Origin: Micromonospora sp. WMMD1082
GTDB taxonomy: Bacteria > Actinomycetota > Actinomycetes > Mycobacteriales > Micromonosporaceae
Length of the DNA stretch: 64,000 nt
NCBI RefSeq assembly: GCF_029626175.1
Contig: NZ_JARUBM010000002.1
Location: 1,798,001-1,862,000 of the forward strand
Reading direction: 5' to 3'
The first letter of the stretch is position 1. Every line of letters begins with the position of its first letter. The notes under the pieces were generated by a model. That model was not told where the DNA came from, did no database searches, and was given only the letters and a program-made list of their open reading frames with translations. This document shows positions 26,601-34,499 of the stretch, in pieces. A program made the translations under genes and the position numbers.

Positions 26601-28315
26601 CTCTCGACGCCGCTCGTTTGGCCGCACTCCTCAGACGCAAGAGCGTCCCGAGCGGGCTCCCCCCGTATGACGATCGGCTCGCGGCCCTCCTCAATGGAAG
26701 CCATCGAGTACCCACGGACTTCGCGTTCCCACTACGCCTGCACCACAGGTTCACCGGCGGACCCTACGAATACGCTCTCCAAACCTTCGAACGAGATCGC
26801 GCTCTCGGGGAGTTAGTGAACCTCGCGGAGGACCTCGACGTCACGCTAGGGGCGGTCGCGGTCTACGCGTGGGCGTTGGCGCTGGTCGAGAAACCGGCCT
26901 CGCTCAGCCTGACGGCCGAGGCCGCCTCGCTCTCGCCGGTCCGCCACGCGGGGTCCTGGCGCACGCTCGCCGGCCCAGGCCGCCGCAACCTCCCGGTGAT
27001 TCTCCGGGACCTCGCCTTCACGGTCACCTCCGTGGCGCAACTCACCGAGGATGACGAGCCCGAGTGGCCGCTTTCCAGGATCACGCCAGCGGTCGTCTGC
27101 CTGCCGCGACCCTTTGCGCAAGAACCCGCTGCAGCGGCTGGGCACGTCGACGAGCTACAGGATTTCGACGACGACGCGGTCGTTACGATTTCTCACGTGC
27201 GGGCAGTCGCCAGTCGCATCCTGCACGGCCGTACCGCGTCAGAGAGCCGGCAGTACAGCGACATAACGCCAAATCTCCACGATGCCACACTCCGTGCGCT
27301 GTCCCGAGACCGGGACGGGCTGGCGCCCTTCTTCATCGCGCAGGTGCCGGCGGTCAACGTCGCCTTTTCCGCACATGCCGAACGTGCCGAGGGCGGACCT
27401 GACTGCGAGCAGATTATGGCCGAACTCGCTGATGCGGGCATCGAGGTGACACCGGTGGTCCACGACTGGGGACCACTGATGAAGGCCATTGAGACATGCC
27501 CCCCACTGCTCGCCCGAGTCACGACAGGCGACCCGTTGGAGAGCCTCTTCGAGGACCTCTGGAGCATCGCCGCCCTGTGGGACGAGTTGGACTGGTCTCA
27601 GGTGTGTAGGGCCGTCGACCTGTTCATCGACCTGGGCGCCGCGGACACCCGGCTGAGGACGTTGAAGGATTTCGAACGTCTGTCCGAGGGCGACCGGGGC
27701 AGGCTGCGACGGCACGCGGAGATCTTGAGCTACCCGTTTCGGAGTCTCGATATCACCGCCTCGACGCTGGTCAGGATCGCGGTCGTCGACCGGTGCACGC
27801 TCGGAGAGGCCCGTGCTGCCCTCGACTACTACAGGCCAATGGTCCGCAGCCTAGACCTTCCGGACGCCCTCCCCGACGACCTGGTGGAGAAGACGCCGGG
27901 GGCATTGCTACGCGACTACTTCGCCGAACAACCCTGGGGGGAGGTCATTCGCGGCGGAACTCACTGGGCGCTGCGCGCTGTACGCATGTCGGCTGTCACC
28001 GGCACACCCCTGCCGGAACTCGCGCGGGAGATCCTGCCGCTGCTGGCCGCCTGCGGCGAAGAGGTTGCACCACTGGACCGCGTCGCGGCGGTCGTCAATC
28101 AGGCGATCGCCTTCGACGACCTGCTCGTTCTCGGCACCCAGCAGTTGGTGCCGCCGCCCAATGATCCGGCGGACGTCGCCGCCATGTGTCGTCCCTTCGC
28201 GGTCGACCCCGAAGGACTGATCGCGCGAGCAGCGATCTGGCTGAGCCTGCCGCACCTGCGGATGGACGAACGCGACTGGTCGGAAGTGCGGCATCTGCTG
28301 GCGGGCGAGGAGTAG
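23699..28315 (+). CDS. Caspase-like protease fused to Hsp90/GHKL-type ATPase, putative conflict effector
   Basis: A 1538-residue multidomain protein. Residues 1-235 are a caspase/C14 domain with the His in VYFSGHG (His82) and the Cys in FLIDACRDG (Cys132), so the dyad is intact. Residues about 240-590 are mostly helical and unassigned. Residues about 595-860 are an Hsp90-like GHKL ATPase: N-box RELYQNAVDAC (Glu609, Asn613), G1 DNGIGM (656-661) and G2 SQFGIGVLSY (702-710). The last 500 residues are helical, with degenerate wHTH-like repeats near the end. Codon use is less GC-biased than its neighbours and includes two TTA codons (24335, 26813). The likely model is ATPase/sensor-controlled protease activation causing suicide or defence. 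It ends 3 bp from the convergent oxidoreductase. Confidence 0.85.
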   Translation: MRRALLIGVALYTGGYSDIIGPAVMADVQKLRRALGDSGVTVAHELVAVTDELSSDTIRSSIAEFLIDSGVDDDLIVYFSGHGRYFHGISYLVPSRANPRLPDQHSYLVPVRFEAEIQASPARSVTFLIDACRDGELDDGPHQPPMPSNTATTFVFATQAATLAHSVAGSDALSVFTRALVELLPSLPPEVRLARATALVQERMRHICAQEGLPAQQLDVVSNVNMNSAAFPLFAASPPVHAEDRWNRLLRNELPEILAETPHGPPALPPAAVDRVLGIADQLEAEASARSVVGSPTSPWLQPGLVDRLARALRELAPTILATPLERLLLLGTAAVIDAAFRGAEVSLLAQQKSCWSMECVLSAEPGLKRAIQREDDAAPRLRQWAAHLAAVRECALDTTGDLRKGIADLVRAVEPDLPSAGFGRVVDYLVHVVHYAFDPSRSLTEFEPVELEIDLVSGRAGVNGRRLAAALQLLWRLGLDTRLFEPAAGIHLVHDDVPLTEALSGLQESRWHRVQNLLDLSLWTRSAPIDLAIRQLMVETNEILLTHRQPGGPLHQTKAPHLIATSRLQPERASFRLPHVTFRVSTSETQHLLMGTNLYQDPSLAVRELYQNAVDACRYRERRLQHLYGDEYDWRPSIKFRVGVEGGRRFLECRDNGIGMSHHEVREAFAKAGRRFRDLPEFIQESAEWATDGGPEFQPISQFGIGVLSYFMIADELEIRTARVDRRRGLQPSIRVRIRGGSDLFQISDGGQVELTGGGTIVRLFLSPQAQEFDLAAALNRTVRAPTIPTLFEDRQWHANRLYEEDGREVKRCFSAPDLGVFFHEGHGELLVNGIPTEDPRRTRPAGCTLSLGMWARPNLSVDRRTLLDYDREAVSVRLRQAATRVGTWTDASGNWLLSLFDTDIIAARLAWHALRDVPLAMRPLALAGMPDDNGIYQLKPIVLVPGQDGLHRQDPLVLHRRPDQKALDAARLAALLRRKSVPSGLPPYDDRLAALLNGSHRVPTDFAFPLRLHHRFTGGPYEYALQTFERDRALGELVNLAEDLDVTLGAVAVYAWALALVEKPASLSLTAEAASLSPVRHAGSWRTLAGPGRRNLPVILRDLAFTVTSVAQLTEDDEPEWPLSRITPAVVCLPRPFAQEPAAAAGHVDELQDFDDDAVVTISHVRAVASRILHGRTASESRQYSDITPNLHDATLRALSRDRDGLAPFFIAQVPAVNVAFSAHAERAEGGPDCEQIMAELADAGIEVTPVVHDWGPLMKAIETCPPLLARVTTGDPLESLFEDLWSIAALWDELDWSQVCRAVDLFIDLGAADTRLRTLKDFERLSEGDRGRLRRHAEILSYPFRSLDITASTLVRIAVVDRCTLGEARAALDYYRPMVRSLDLPDALPDDLVEKTPGALLRDYFAEQPWGEVIRGGTHWALRAVRMSAVTGTPLPELAREILPLLAACGEEVAPLDRVAAVVNQAIAFDDLLVLGTQQLVPPPNDPADVAAMCRPFAVDPEGLIARAAIWLSLPHLRMDERDWSEVRHLLAGEE

Positions 28316-28318
28316 GAC

Positions 28319-30013
28319 TCACCACCGCAGCGCGCCGGGGGCGTCCACCGACACGGCCGGCCACAGCGGTGCAATCGGTGACTGGCGGCGGTACGGCTGA
28401 CCGAGGGGTGGGCGGGGGTCCGGGTCGTTCCTGTTGGGCCAGAGGGACATGGCGCGTTCGGCCTGGGCGGTGATGGTCAGGGAGGGGTTGACGCCGAGGT
28501 TGGCCGAGACCGCGGCGCCGTCCACCACGTGCAGGCCGGGGTGGCCGTAGACCCGGTGGTACGGGTCGATCACCCCGTCGGCCGGTGACGCGCCGATGAC
28601 CGCCCCGCCCAGGATGTGCGCGGTCAGCGGGATGTCGAACGGCTCGGTCAGCGCGCCGCCCGGCGTACCGTCGATCTCCTCCGCCAGTAACCGGGCCGCC
28701 CGATTGCCGGCGGGGATCCAGGTCGGGTTGGGGGTGCCGTGGCCGGGAGCGGCGACGAGCCGGCGGCCGAACGGCCCGCGCCGCAGCCCGGTGGCCAGCG
28801 AGTTGTCCGCCGACTGCATGACCAGGGCGATGACCGTACGCTCGGACCACCCCCGCACGGAGAGCATCCGGGCGGCCAGGCCGGGCTGCCGGAGCAGCTG
28901 CCCGAGCCAGCGACGCAGCCGGTGCGGGCCGCCGTCGACCAGCAGCGACTGGAGCAGGCCCATAGCGTTCGAGCCCCGACCGTAGCGGACCGGCTCGATG
29001 TGGGTCTGCGGATCCGGGTGGAACGAGCTGGTGATCGCCACCCCCTCGGTGAAGTCCACCCCCCGCTCGCGGGCTCGCCGGCGCGGCACGGAGGCGCCGA
29101 GGATCGCCTCCGAGTTGGTCCGGGTCAGCTCGCCGAGCCGGGCGGAGAGTCCGGGCAGCACGCCGCGCTCCCGCATCTCGTGCAGCAGCCGTTGGGTGCC
29201 GAGCGCGCCGGCGGCGACGACCACCTGGTCGGCGTGGATCATCTGCCGGCGGGTACGCAGCCACGCGCCGGTGCGTTCGGTCTGCACCTGGTAGCCGCCG
29301 TCGACCGGCCGGACCGAGGTCACCGTGGTCAGCGGGTGCACCCGGGCACCGAGCCGCTCGGCCAGCCAGAGGTAGTTCTTCACCAGCGTGTTCTTCGCCC
29401 CGAACCGACAACCGGTCATGCAGGCGCCGCAGTGGTGGCAGCCGGTACGCTCCGGCCCCGCCCCGCCGAAGTACGGGTCGGCGGCCCGCTCCCCCGGGCG
29501 CCCGATGTGCACGCCGACCGGGGTGGGGTGGAAGGTGTGCCCCACCCCCATCCGCTCGGCCACCCGCCGCATCGCCCGGTCCGCCCCGGTGACGATCGGG
29601 TACGTGGTCGCCCCGAGCATCCGTTTCGCCTGGTCGTAGTGCGGGGCCAGCTCGGCCCGCCAGTCGGTGATGTCCCGCCACTGCGGGTCGGCGTAGAAGG
29701 CGTCCAGCGGCTCGTAGAGGGTGTTGGCGTAGACCAGTGAGCCACCGCCCACCCCCGCCCCGGAGAGCACCAGCACCCCGCCGCCGGCCCGCCGGTCGGC
29801 CGCCCGGAGCAGCGTGATGCGCTGTAGGCCGAAGCAGCCCAGCCTCGGCGCCCACAGGAACCGCCGCAGCCGCCAGCTGGTCTGCGGGAACTCGTCGTCG
29901 GCGAACCGCCGGCCCGCCTCCAGCACGCCGACCGAGTAGCCCTTCTCGGCCAGCCGCAGCGCGGCGACGCTGCCGCCGAAGCCCGACCCGATGACCACCA
30001 CGTCGTACCGCAT
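28319..30013 (-). CDS. GMC-type FAD oxidoreductase (cholesterol-oxidase-like)
   Basis: Flavoenzyme of 564 residues. The N-terminal dinucleotide fold is YDVVVIGSGFGGSVAALRLA; the GMC signature region is SGAGVGGGSLVYANTL; a Cys-rich stretch C-H-H-C-G-A-C-x3-C precedes GAKNTL; and the C-terminal GMC motif is HVVDGAAVSANLGVNPSLT. It matches the ChoD/Rv3409c type of actinobacteria, which occupies the same position beside guaB3 in Mycobacterium; these have been called cholesterol oxidases but the substrate is not settled. The start is the ATG at 30013; the frame is open upstream only by composition, and the divergent LCP gene starts 134 bp away. Confidence 0.88.
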   Translation of the reverse strand: MRYDVVVIGSGFGGSVAALRLAEKGYSVGVLEAGRRFADDEFPQTSWRLRRFLWAPRLGCFGLQRITLLRAADRRAGGGVLVLSGAGVGGGSLVYANTLYEPLDAFYADPQWRDITDWRAELAPHYDQAKRMLGATTYPIVTGADRAMRRVAERMGVGHTFHPTPVGVHIGRPGERAADPYFGGAGPERTGCHHCGACMTGCRFGAKNTLVKNYLWLAERLGARVHPLTTVTSVRPVDGGYQVQTERTGAWLRTRRQMIHADQVVVAAGALGTQRLLHEMRERGVLPGLSARLGELTRTNSEAILGASVPRRRARERGVDFTEGVAITSSFHPDPQTHIEPVRYGRGSNAMGLLQSLLVDGGPHRLRRWLGQLLRQPGLAARMLSVRGWSERTVIALVMQSADNSLATGLRRGPFGRRLVAAPGHGTPNPTWIPAGNRAARLLAEEIDGTPGGALTEPFDIPLTAHILGGAVIGASPADGVIDPYHRVYGHPGLHVVDGAAVSANLGVNPSLTITAQAERAMSLWPNRNDPDPRPPLGQPYRRQSPIAPLWPAVSVDAPGALRW

Positions 30014-30146
30014 GCACGCATCATTACTCGCGAGTAGCTCTCGCGCCAGGAACGGATTGTGGGCGATCATGCTCCGCACCCGACCGGGACGCAACCCCGA
30101 GGCCGGCTCACGGCGTTGGATCGGTATCGACAGAAGGAGGCGGGGG

Positions 30147-31250
30147 ATGCTGCTCGGAGGGAACCGGAGACGGTTGACGCTGGTGCTGGCCGGCCTCGTC
30201 ACGCTGGCGGTGGTGGCGCTGATCGGCGTGGTGGTGGCCCGAACGGTCACCGACAACCGCGCGGCGCCGACCGCCGGCACCACCAACCCGAGCGCGCAGC
30301 CGAGCCCGAGCCCTTCCACCCCGCCGCCGGGCGCCGACATCACCGGCCCGCTCAACCTGCTGCTGGTCGGCATCGACACCCGGGTCAGCGTGCCCGGCTG
30401 GGAGCCGCACGCCGACGCCGTACTCCTGCTGCACGTGCCCGCCGGGCTGTCCCGGGCGTACCTCTTCTCGCTCCCCCGCGACCTGGTGGTGGACATCCCG
30501 GCGTACGAGCCCGCCGGCTATCGCGGCGGGCGGACCAAGCTCACCCACGCGATGAGCTACGGCAGCCGGGTGCCGGACCGGCCGAAGCAGCCGGACCCCG
30601 CCCAGGGGTACGAGCTGCTGCGCCAGACGGTCAGCGACTACACCGGCCTGCGCATAGACGCGGGCGCGGTGCTGACCTTCGGCGGCTTCGACGAGTTGGT
30701 GGACAGTCTGGGTGGGGTGGACATCCACGTCGATCAGCGCGTGGTGTCGCGGCACCGACAGCCGGACGGCAAGCACCGGGAGCCCGGCCCCGGGGTGGGC
30801 GGCTACGTCGGGCCGCAGATGGTCTACGAGCCCGGGGACCGGCACCTCAACGGCTGGCAGGCGCTCGACTACGCCCGCCAGCGCTACCTGCCCGGCGGTG
30901 ACTACGCCCGGCAGCGGCACCAGCAGCAGCTGATCCGGGCGCTGGTCGGGAAGATCCTCGACGAGGACCTGGCCCGGCAGCCCGAGCGGGTCGAGCAGGT
31001 GGTGACGGCCCTCGGCGACACGCTGCTCTACGTGGGCGGACGGCGGATCGTGGACTTCGCGTACGCCCTCGGCACGCTGTCGCCGCAGGCGCTCACGCTG
31101 GTCGGCCTGCCCGGCGCGTCGGTGGGCCGGGGCAGCGCCTACCGGGGCGAGGAGCTGACCCAGGTCGGCCGCCGCTTCCTCACCGAGCTACGCGCCGGCC
31201 GGGTCGACGCCTTCCTCGCCGACAACCCGAAGCTGAAGGTGCCGAGCTGA
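30147..31250 (+). CDS. LytR-CpsA-Psr (LCP) family cell-wall glycopolymer ligase
   Basis: Membrane-anchored phosphotransferase that attaches glycopolymers (arabinogalactan- or teichoic-type) to peptidoglycan. The 367-residue protein has one N-terminal membrane helix (about 10-31), a Ser/Pro/Thr stalk, and the LCP domain from about 67. Typical motifs are present: NLLLVGIDTR, the DAVLLLHV segment, SLPRDLVVDIP with its conserved Arg, a TKLTHAMSYG segment, FGGFDELVDSLGGVDI, and LNGWQALDYARQRYL. The ATG at 30147 follows AAGGAGG with 6-bp spacing. It stands alone between the divergent oxidoreductase and convergent aminopeptidase genes. Confidence 0.9.
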   Translation: MLLGGNRRRLTLVLAGLVTLAVVALIGVVVARTVTDNRAAPTAGTTNPSAQPSPSPSTPPPGADITGPLNLLLVGIDTRVSVPGWEPHADAVLLLHVPAGLSRAYLFSLPRDLVVDIPAYEPAGYRGGRTKLTHAMSYGSRVPDRPKQPDPAQGYELLRQTVSDYTGLRIDAGAVLTFGGFDELVDSLGGVDIHVDQRVVSRHRQPDGKHREPGPGVGGYVGPQMVYEPGDRHLNGWQALDYARQRYLPGGDYARQRHQQQLIRALVGKILDEDLARQPERVEQVVTALGDTLLYVGGRRIVDFAYALGTLSPQALTLVGLPGASVGRGSAYRGEELTQVGRRFLTELRAGRVDAFLADNPKLKVPS

Positions 31251-31258
31251 CCGCTCCA

Positions 31259-31290
31259 CCGCCGGGCGCTCGCAACGCCCCGCCCGGCGG
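31259..31290. terminator. Hairpin between convergent LCP and aminopeptidase genes
   Basis: CCGCCGGGCG (31259-31268) pairs with CGCCCGGCGG (31281-31290), 8 bp after the LCP stop and 18 bp before the aminopeptidase stop. Probably a shared terminator; there is no T-run. Confidence 0.55.
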
Positions 31291-31308
31291 CGGACCGAGA
31301 CACAGGCC

Positions 31309-32778
31309 CTAGAGCCGCTTGGGGGCGGCGGGCTTCTTCTTGCCGTAGAGCCAGGCGTCGAAGAGCTTGTCCAGCTGCTTGCCGGAGATCCGCTCCGCCA
31401 GCGCCACGAACTCCTCCGTGGTGCCGTTGGCGTCGCGCTTCTCCTGGGCCCAGGTCTTGACGATGTCGAAGAACGCCTTGTCCCCCACGGACACCCGCAG
31501 GGCGTGCACCGTCATCGCGCCGCGCTGGTAGACCGACTCGCTGAACATGTTCTTCACCCCGGGCCGGCCCGGCGGGGTCCGCCAGACCTCCGCCGGCACC
31601 CGCTGCATCCGGATGTCGAACGCCTCCTTCGCGGTGAACTCGCCACTGTGCTCGGCCCACAGCCACTCGGCGTACGACGAGAGGCCCTCGTTGAGCCAGA
31701 TGTCCTGCCACCGGCTCAGCGCCACGCTGTTGCCGAACCACTGGTGGGCGACCTCGTGCGCGACGACGTCGGTGTTCTCGCCCCGACGGAAGAAGCCCGC
31801 CGAGTAGACCGGCCGAGACTGCGTCTCCAGCGCGTACCGGATCCGCTCGTCCAAGACGACCACACCGCCGTACGCCTCGACCGGGTACGGGCCGAAGACG
31901 GTCTCCAGGTAGTCGGCCACCTTGACGGTCTTGGCGATCGAGGCGTCCGCGGCGCCCTTGGACACCTTCGTGGTCACCGCGTGGAACACCGGCCGCCCCT
32001 TGTGCGTCCCCTCGGTGAGTCGGAACTTCCCGATCGCCACCATGCTCAGGTAACTGGCCATCGGCGTGTTCTCGGCCCAGCGCCAGGTGGTCCAGCCGCC
32101 GGCGCTGGTCTTGCCGCCCGGCACACCGTTGCTGACCGCGGTCAGGCCGTCCGGGACGGTGATCTCGAACCGATAGGTGGCCTTGTCCGACGGGTGGTCG
32201 TTGACCGGGAACCAGGTGCTGGCCGACTCGGGCTGGCCGAGCGCGATCGCACCGTCGGAGGTGTGCAGCCAACCGCCCTCGCCGACCACGTGGTTCTTCA
32301 GCGCCTTCGGCTTGCCCGCGTACGTGATCTCGGCGGTGAAGTCCCGGCCCGACACCAGGCCCTCGGTCGGGGTGACGACCAGCTCGTTCTTGTCCTGACG
32401 ATGCGTGGCCGGAGCACCGTCCACGGTGACCGCGCCCACCGTCAGGTGGGCCAGGTCGAGGTTGAACGACGACAGGTCGGCCGTCGCCTTGGCCTGCACC
32501 GAAGTGACGCCACTCAGCTGGTCCTTCGCCGGGTCGTAGCGAACCTTCACCGTGTAGGCGGCGACGTCGTAGCCGCCGTTGCCGTAGCCGGGAAAGTAGG
32601 CGTCGCCGGCACCCGCGGCGCCCGGCTGGAAGTCCGGTGCCGGCGGCTCGCTCGGCGACACCGATGGCGACGGCGCCGCCGTCTCCTCCGGCGCGGCCGA
32701 CTCGCAGCCGGTCAGCCCCAGCGCCCCCACCAGCAGCAGAGCCACGCCCCGCCGCAGGTGCACCCGTTCACCCGTCAT
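31309..32778 (-). CDS. Secreted M1-family aminopeptidase, lipoprotein (paralogue 1)
   Basis: Zinc aminopeptidase outside the membrane, 489 residues. The signal ends in lipobox LTGC (Cys25), followed by a Pro/Ser/Glu-rich tether. The M1 beta domain leads to the catalytic domain with HEVAH-x18-E (VVAHEVAHQWFG then WLNEGLSSYAEW). The usual GAMEN exopeptidase motif is replaced by YALETQSRPVY, as in many short actinobacterial M1 proteins. The long C-terminal domain of PepN is missing, so it is the short form. The neighbouring gene in the same direction is a paralogue. Confidence 0.9.
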   Translation of the reverse strand: MTGERVHLRRGVALLLVGALGLTGCESAAPEETAAPSPSVSPSEPPAPDFQPGAAGAGDAYFPGYGNGGYDVAAYTVKVRYDPAKDQLSGVTSVQAKATADLSSFNLDLAHLTVGAVTVDGAPATHRQDKNELVVTPTEGLVSGRDFTAEITYAGKPKALKNHVVGEGGWLHTSDGAIALGQPESASTWFPVNDHPSDKATYRFEITVPDGLTAVSNGVPGGKTSAGGWTTWRWAENTPMASYLSMVAIGKFRLTEGTHKGRPVFHAVTTKVSKGAADASIAKTVKVADYLETVFGPYPVEAYGGVVVLDERIRYALETQSRPVYSAGFFRRGENTDVVAHEVAHQWFGNSVALSRWQDIWLNEGLSSYAEWLWAEHSGEFTAKEAFDIRMQRVPAEVWRTPPGRPGVKNMFSESVYQRGAMTVHALRVSVGDKAFFDIVKTWAQEKRDANGTTEEFVALAERISGKQLDKLFDAWLYGKKKPAAPKRL

Positions 32779-32952
32779 CGCCTGTCCTCTCCCCGTGGTT
32801 CGTGACCGGTCGATCGCCGGCCACCACGACCAGCCCCGATCCGATCGCAGGCGGCAGCCTACCGACGGATGATCACCACGAGAACGTCGATGCGGCGGTG
32901 CTGACGCGACATCCCCCGGCCGAGGATGGCCGGGCGGAGGAGGCGGCCGAGG

Positions 32953-34368
32953 TCAGGGCAGGGCGGGCGGGGCGGTGCCGGTCAGCCAGGTGTCGAAGAA
33001 CGGACCCAGCGCACGCCCGGAGACCCGCTCGGCCAGGGCGACGAGGTCCGCGGTGGTCGCCGTGCCGTCCCGACGTTCGGTGGTCCACGAACGCAGGATC
33101 TCGAAGAAGGCGTCGTCGCCGACGGTACGCCGCAACGCATGCACGGCCAGCGCCCCGCGCTTGTAGACGGCGGTGCCGAACATCTGGCCGGGGCCGGGGT
33201 CCAGGGCGGGTCGGGACCAGTCGGTGGCCGCGTACTGGAGCTCGAAGTTGCGTTGGGCGCTGCGTCCGCCGTCGTGTTCCTCCCACAGCCACTCGGCGTA
33301 GCTGGCGAAGCCCTCGTTGATCCAGATGTCGCCCCAGCGGGCCAGCGCCACGCTGTTGCCGAACCACTGATGGGCCAGTTCGTGGGCGACCACGCCGTAG
33401 TTCGGCTCGCCGTCGCGGAAGAAGCCGGGCCCGTAGACCGGCCGGGACTGCGTCTCCAGCGCGTACCCGATCCGGCCGTCGGCGACCACCACCCCGCCGT
33501 ACGACTCGAACGGGTACGGCCCGAAGCGGGTCGCCAGGAAGTCGGCGATCTCGCCGGTCCGCGCCAGGGAGGCGGCCTCCGGCCCGGTGGCCGGCCGCCC
33601 GGCCGGCACCGCCGTGATCATGGGCTTGCCGGCGTGGTCGCCCGTCTGGACGCGGTAGTCCCCGATCACCAGCGTGGTCAGGTAACTCGCCATCGGCGAA
33701 CGCTCGGCCCAACGCCAGGTGGTCCAGCCGTCGGCGGTGGTCCGCTCCCCGGGGACTCCGTTGCTGAGCGCGGCGAGCCCGTCGGGAACGGTCACCTCGA
33801 TGTCGTACGTGGCCTTGTCGGAGGGGTGGTCGTTGACCGGGAACCAGGTCGCCGCCGAGTGCGGCTGGCCGAGCGCGATCGCACCGTCGTCGGTGTGGTG
33901 GAACCCGCCGCTGCCCAGCACGCCGTCGCTGATCGGCTCGGGCACGCCCGCGTACGCCACCTCGACGGTGAACCGGCTTCCCGAGCCGAGCCCCTGGCCC
34001 GGGGTGACCACCAACTCGCCGGCGTCCTGCCGGTGTCGTGCCGAAGCACCGTCCACGGTGACCGAGCTGACGTCCAGACCGGACAGGTCCAGGTTGAACC
34101 GGGACAGCTCCTGGGTCGCCGTCGCGGTGATCTCGGCACGACCGGTGAGCCGGTCGTCGGCCGGGTCGTAGCGCACCCCGAGTCGGTAGTGGACCACGTC
34201 GTACCCGCCGTTGCCGCTACCCGGCACGTACGGGTCGGCGAGATCCACGCTGCCCGCCCGATACCCGTCCCGCTGCTCCGCCGCGTCACCGGTGCAGCTG
34301 ACCACCGCGACCGCGGCCACCACCGCCACCGCCACCGACCGGACACGCCGCCCAAAACCCCCACTCAC
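32953..34368 (-). CDS. Secreted M1-family aminopeptidase, lipoprotein (paralogue 2)
   Basis: A short-form M1 zinc peptidase of 471 residues from the GTG at 34368. That start gives a clean signal peptide with a Cys at position 25 (VVSC), whereas the open frame extends 195 codons further upstream through an intergenic repeat and is not credible. The zinc motif is HELAH-x18-E (VVAHELAHQWFG, WINEGFASYAEW), and ALETQSRPVY stands at the GAMEN position. It shares long blocks with the gene downstream (ALGQP, TWFPVNDHPSDKATY, PMASYL), so the pair arose by tandem duplication. The 174-bp gap leaves room for a separate promoter. Confidence 0.87.
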   Translation of the reverse strand: MSGGFGRRVRSVAVAVVAAVAVVSCTGDAAEQRDGYRAGSVDLADPYVPGSGNGGYDVVHYRLGVRYDPADDRLTGRAEITATATQELSRFNLDLSGLDVSSVTVDGASARHRQDAGELVVTPGQGLGSGSRFTVEVAYAGVPEPISDGVLGSGGFHHTDDGAIALGQPHSAATWFPVNDHPSDKATYDIEVTVPDGLAALSNGVPGERTTADGWTTWRWAERSPMASYLTTLVIGDYRVQTGDHAGKPMITAVPAGRPATGPEAASLARTGEIADFLATRFGPYPFESYGGVVVADGRIGYALETQSRPVYGPGFFRDGEPNYGVVAHELAHQWFGNSVALARWGDIWINEGFASYAEWLWEEHDGGRSAQRNFELQYAATDWSRPALDPGPGQMFGTAVYKRGALAVHALRRTVGDDAFFEILRSWTTERRDGTATTADLVALAERVSGRALGPFFDTWLTGTAPPALP

Positions 34369-34394
34369 CTGCCCGAGCCTACCGCCGCCCACCC

Positions 34395-34471
34395 CGCCGA
34401 TCATGGAGTTGTGGCGGGTGACAAGCCGGGCGATTGCCGCTGATCCGGGCACCACAAGTCCATGATCGGCG
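34395..34471. repeat. Intergenic inverted repeat (CGCCGATCATGGAGTTGTGG type)
   Basis: Arms 34395-34414 and 34452-34471 are 20-bp inverted repeats with one mismatch and a 37-bp spacer, lying between the aminopeptidase start and the guaB3 end. Related to 19965-20019 in core sequence (GATCATG-A-GTT) and geometry. Confidence 0.75.
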
Positions 34472-34499
34472 CGTTGGAGGGTGAGGGTGGAGGTGGGTG

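Noticed and set aside
23699..28315. Caspase-GHKL gene as a pseudogene or sequencing-joined pair
   Set aside because: The frame is uninterrupted over 4.6 kb with intact catalytic and nucleotide-binding motifs in both domains.
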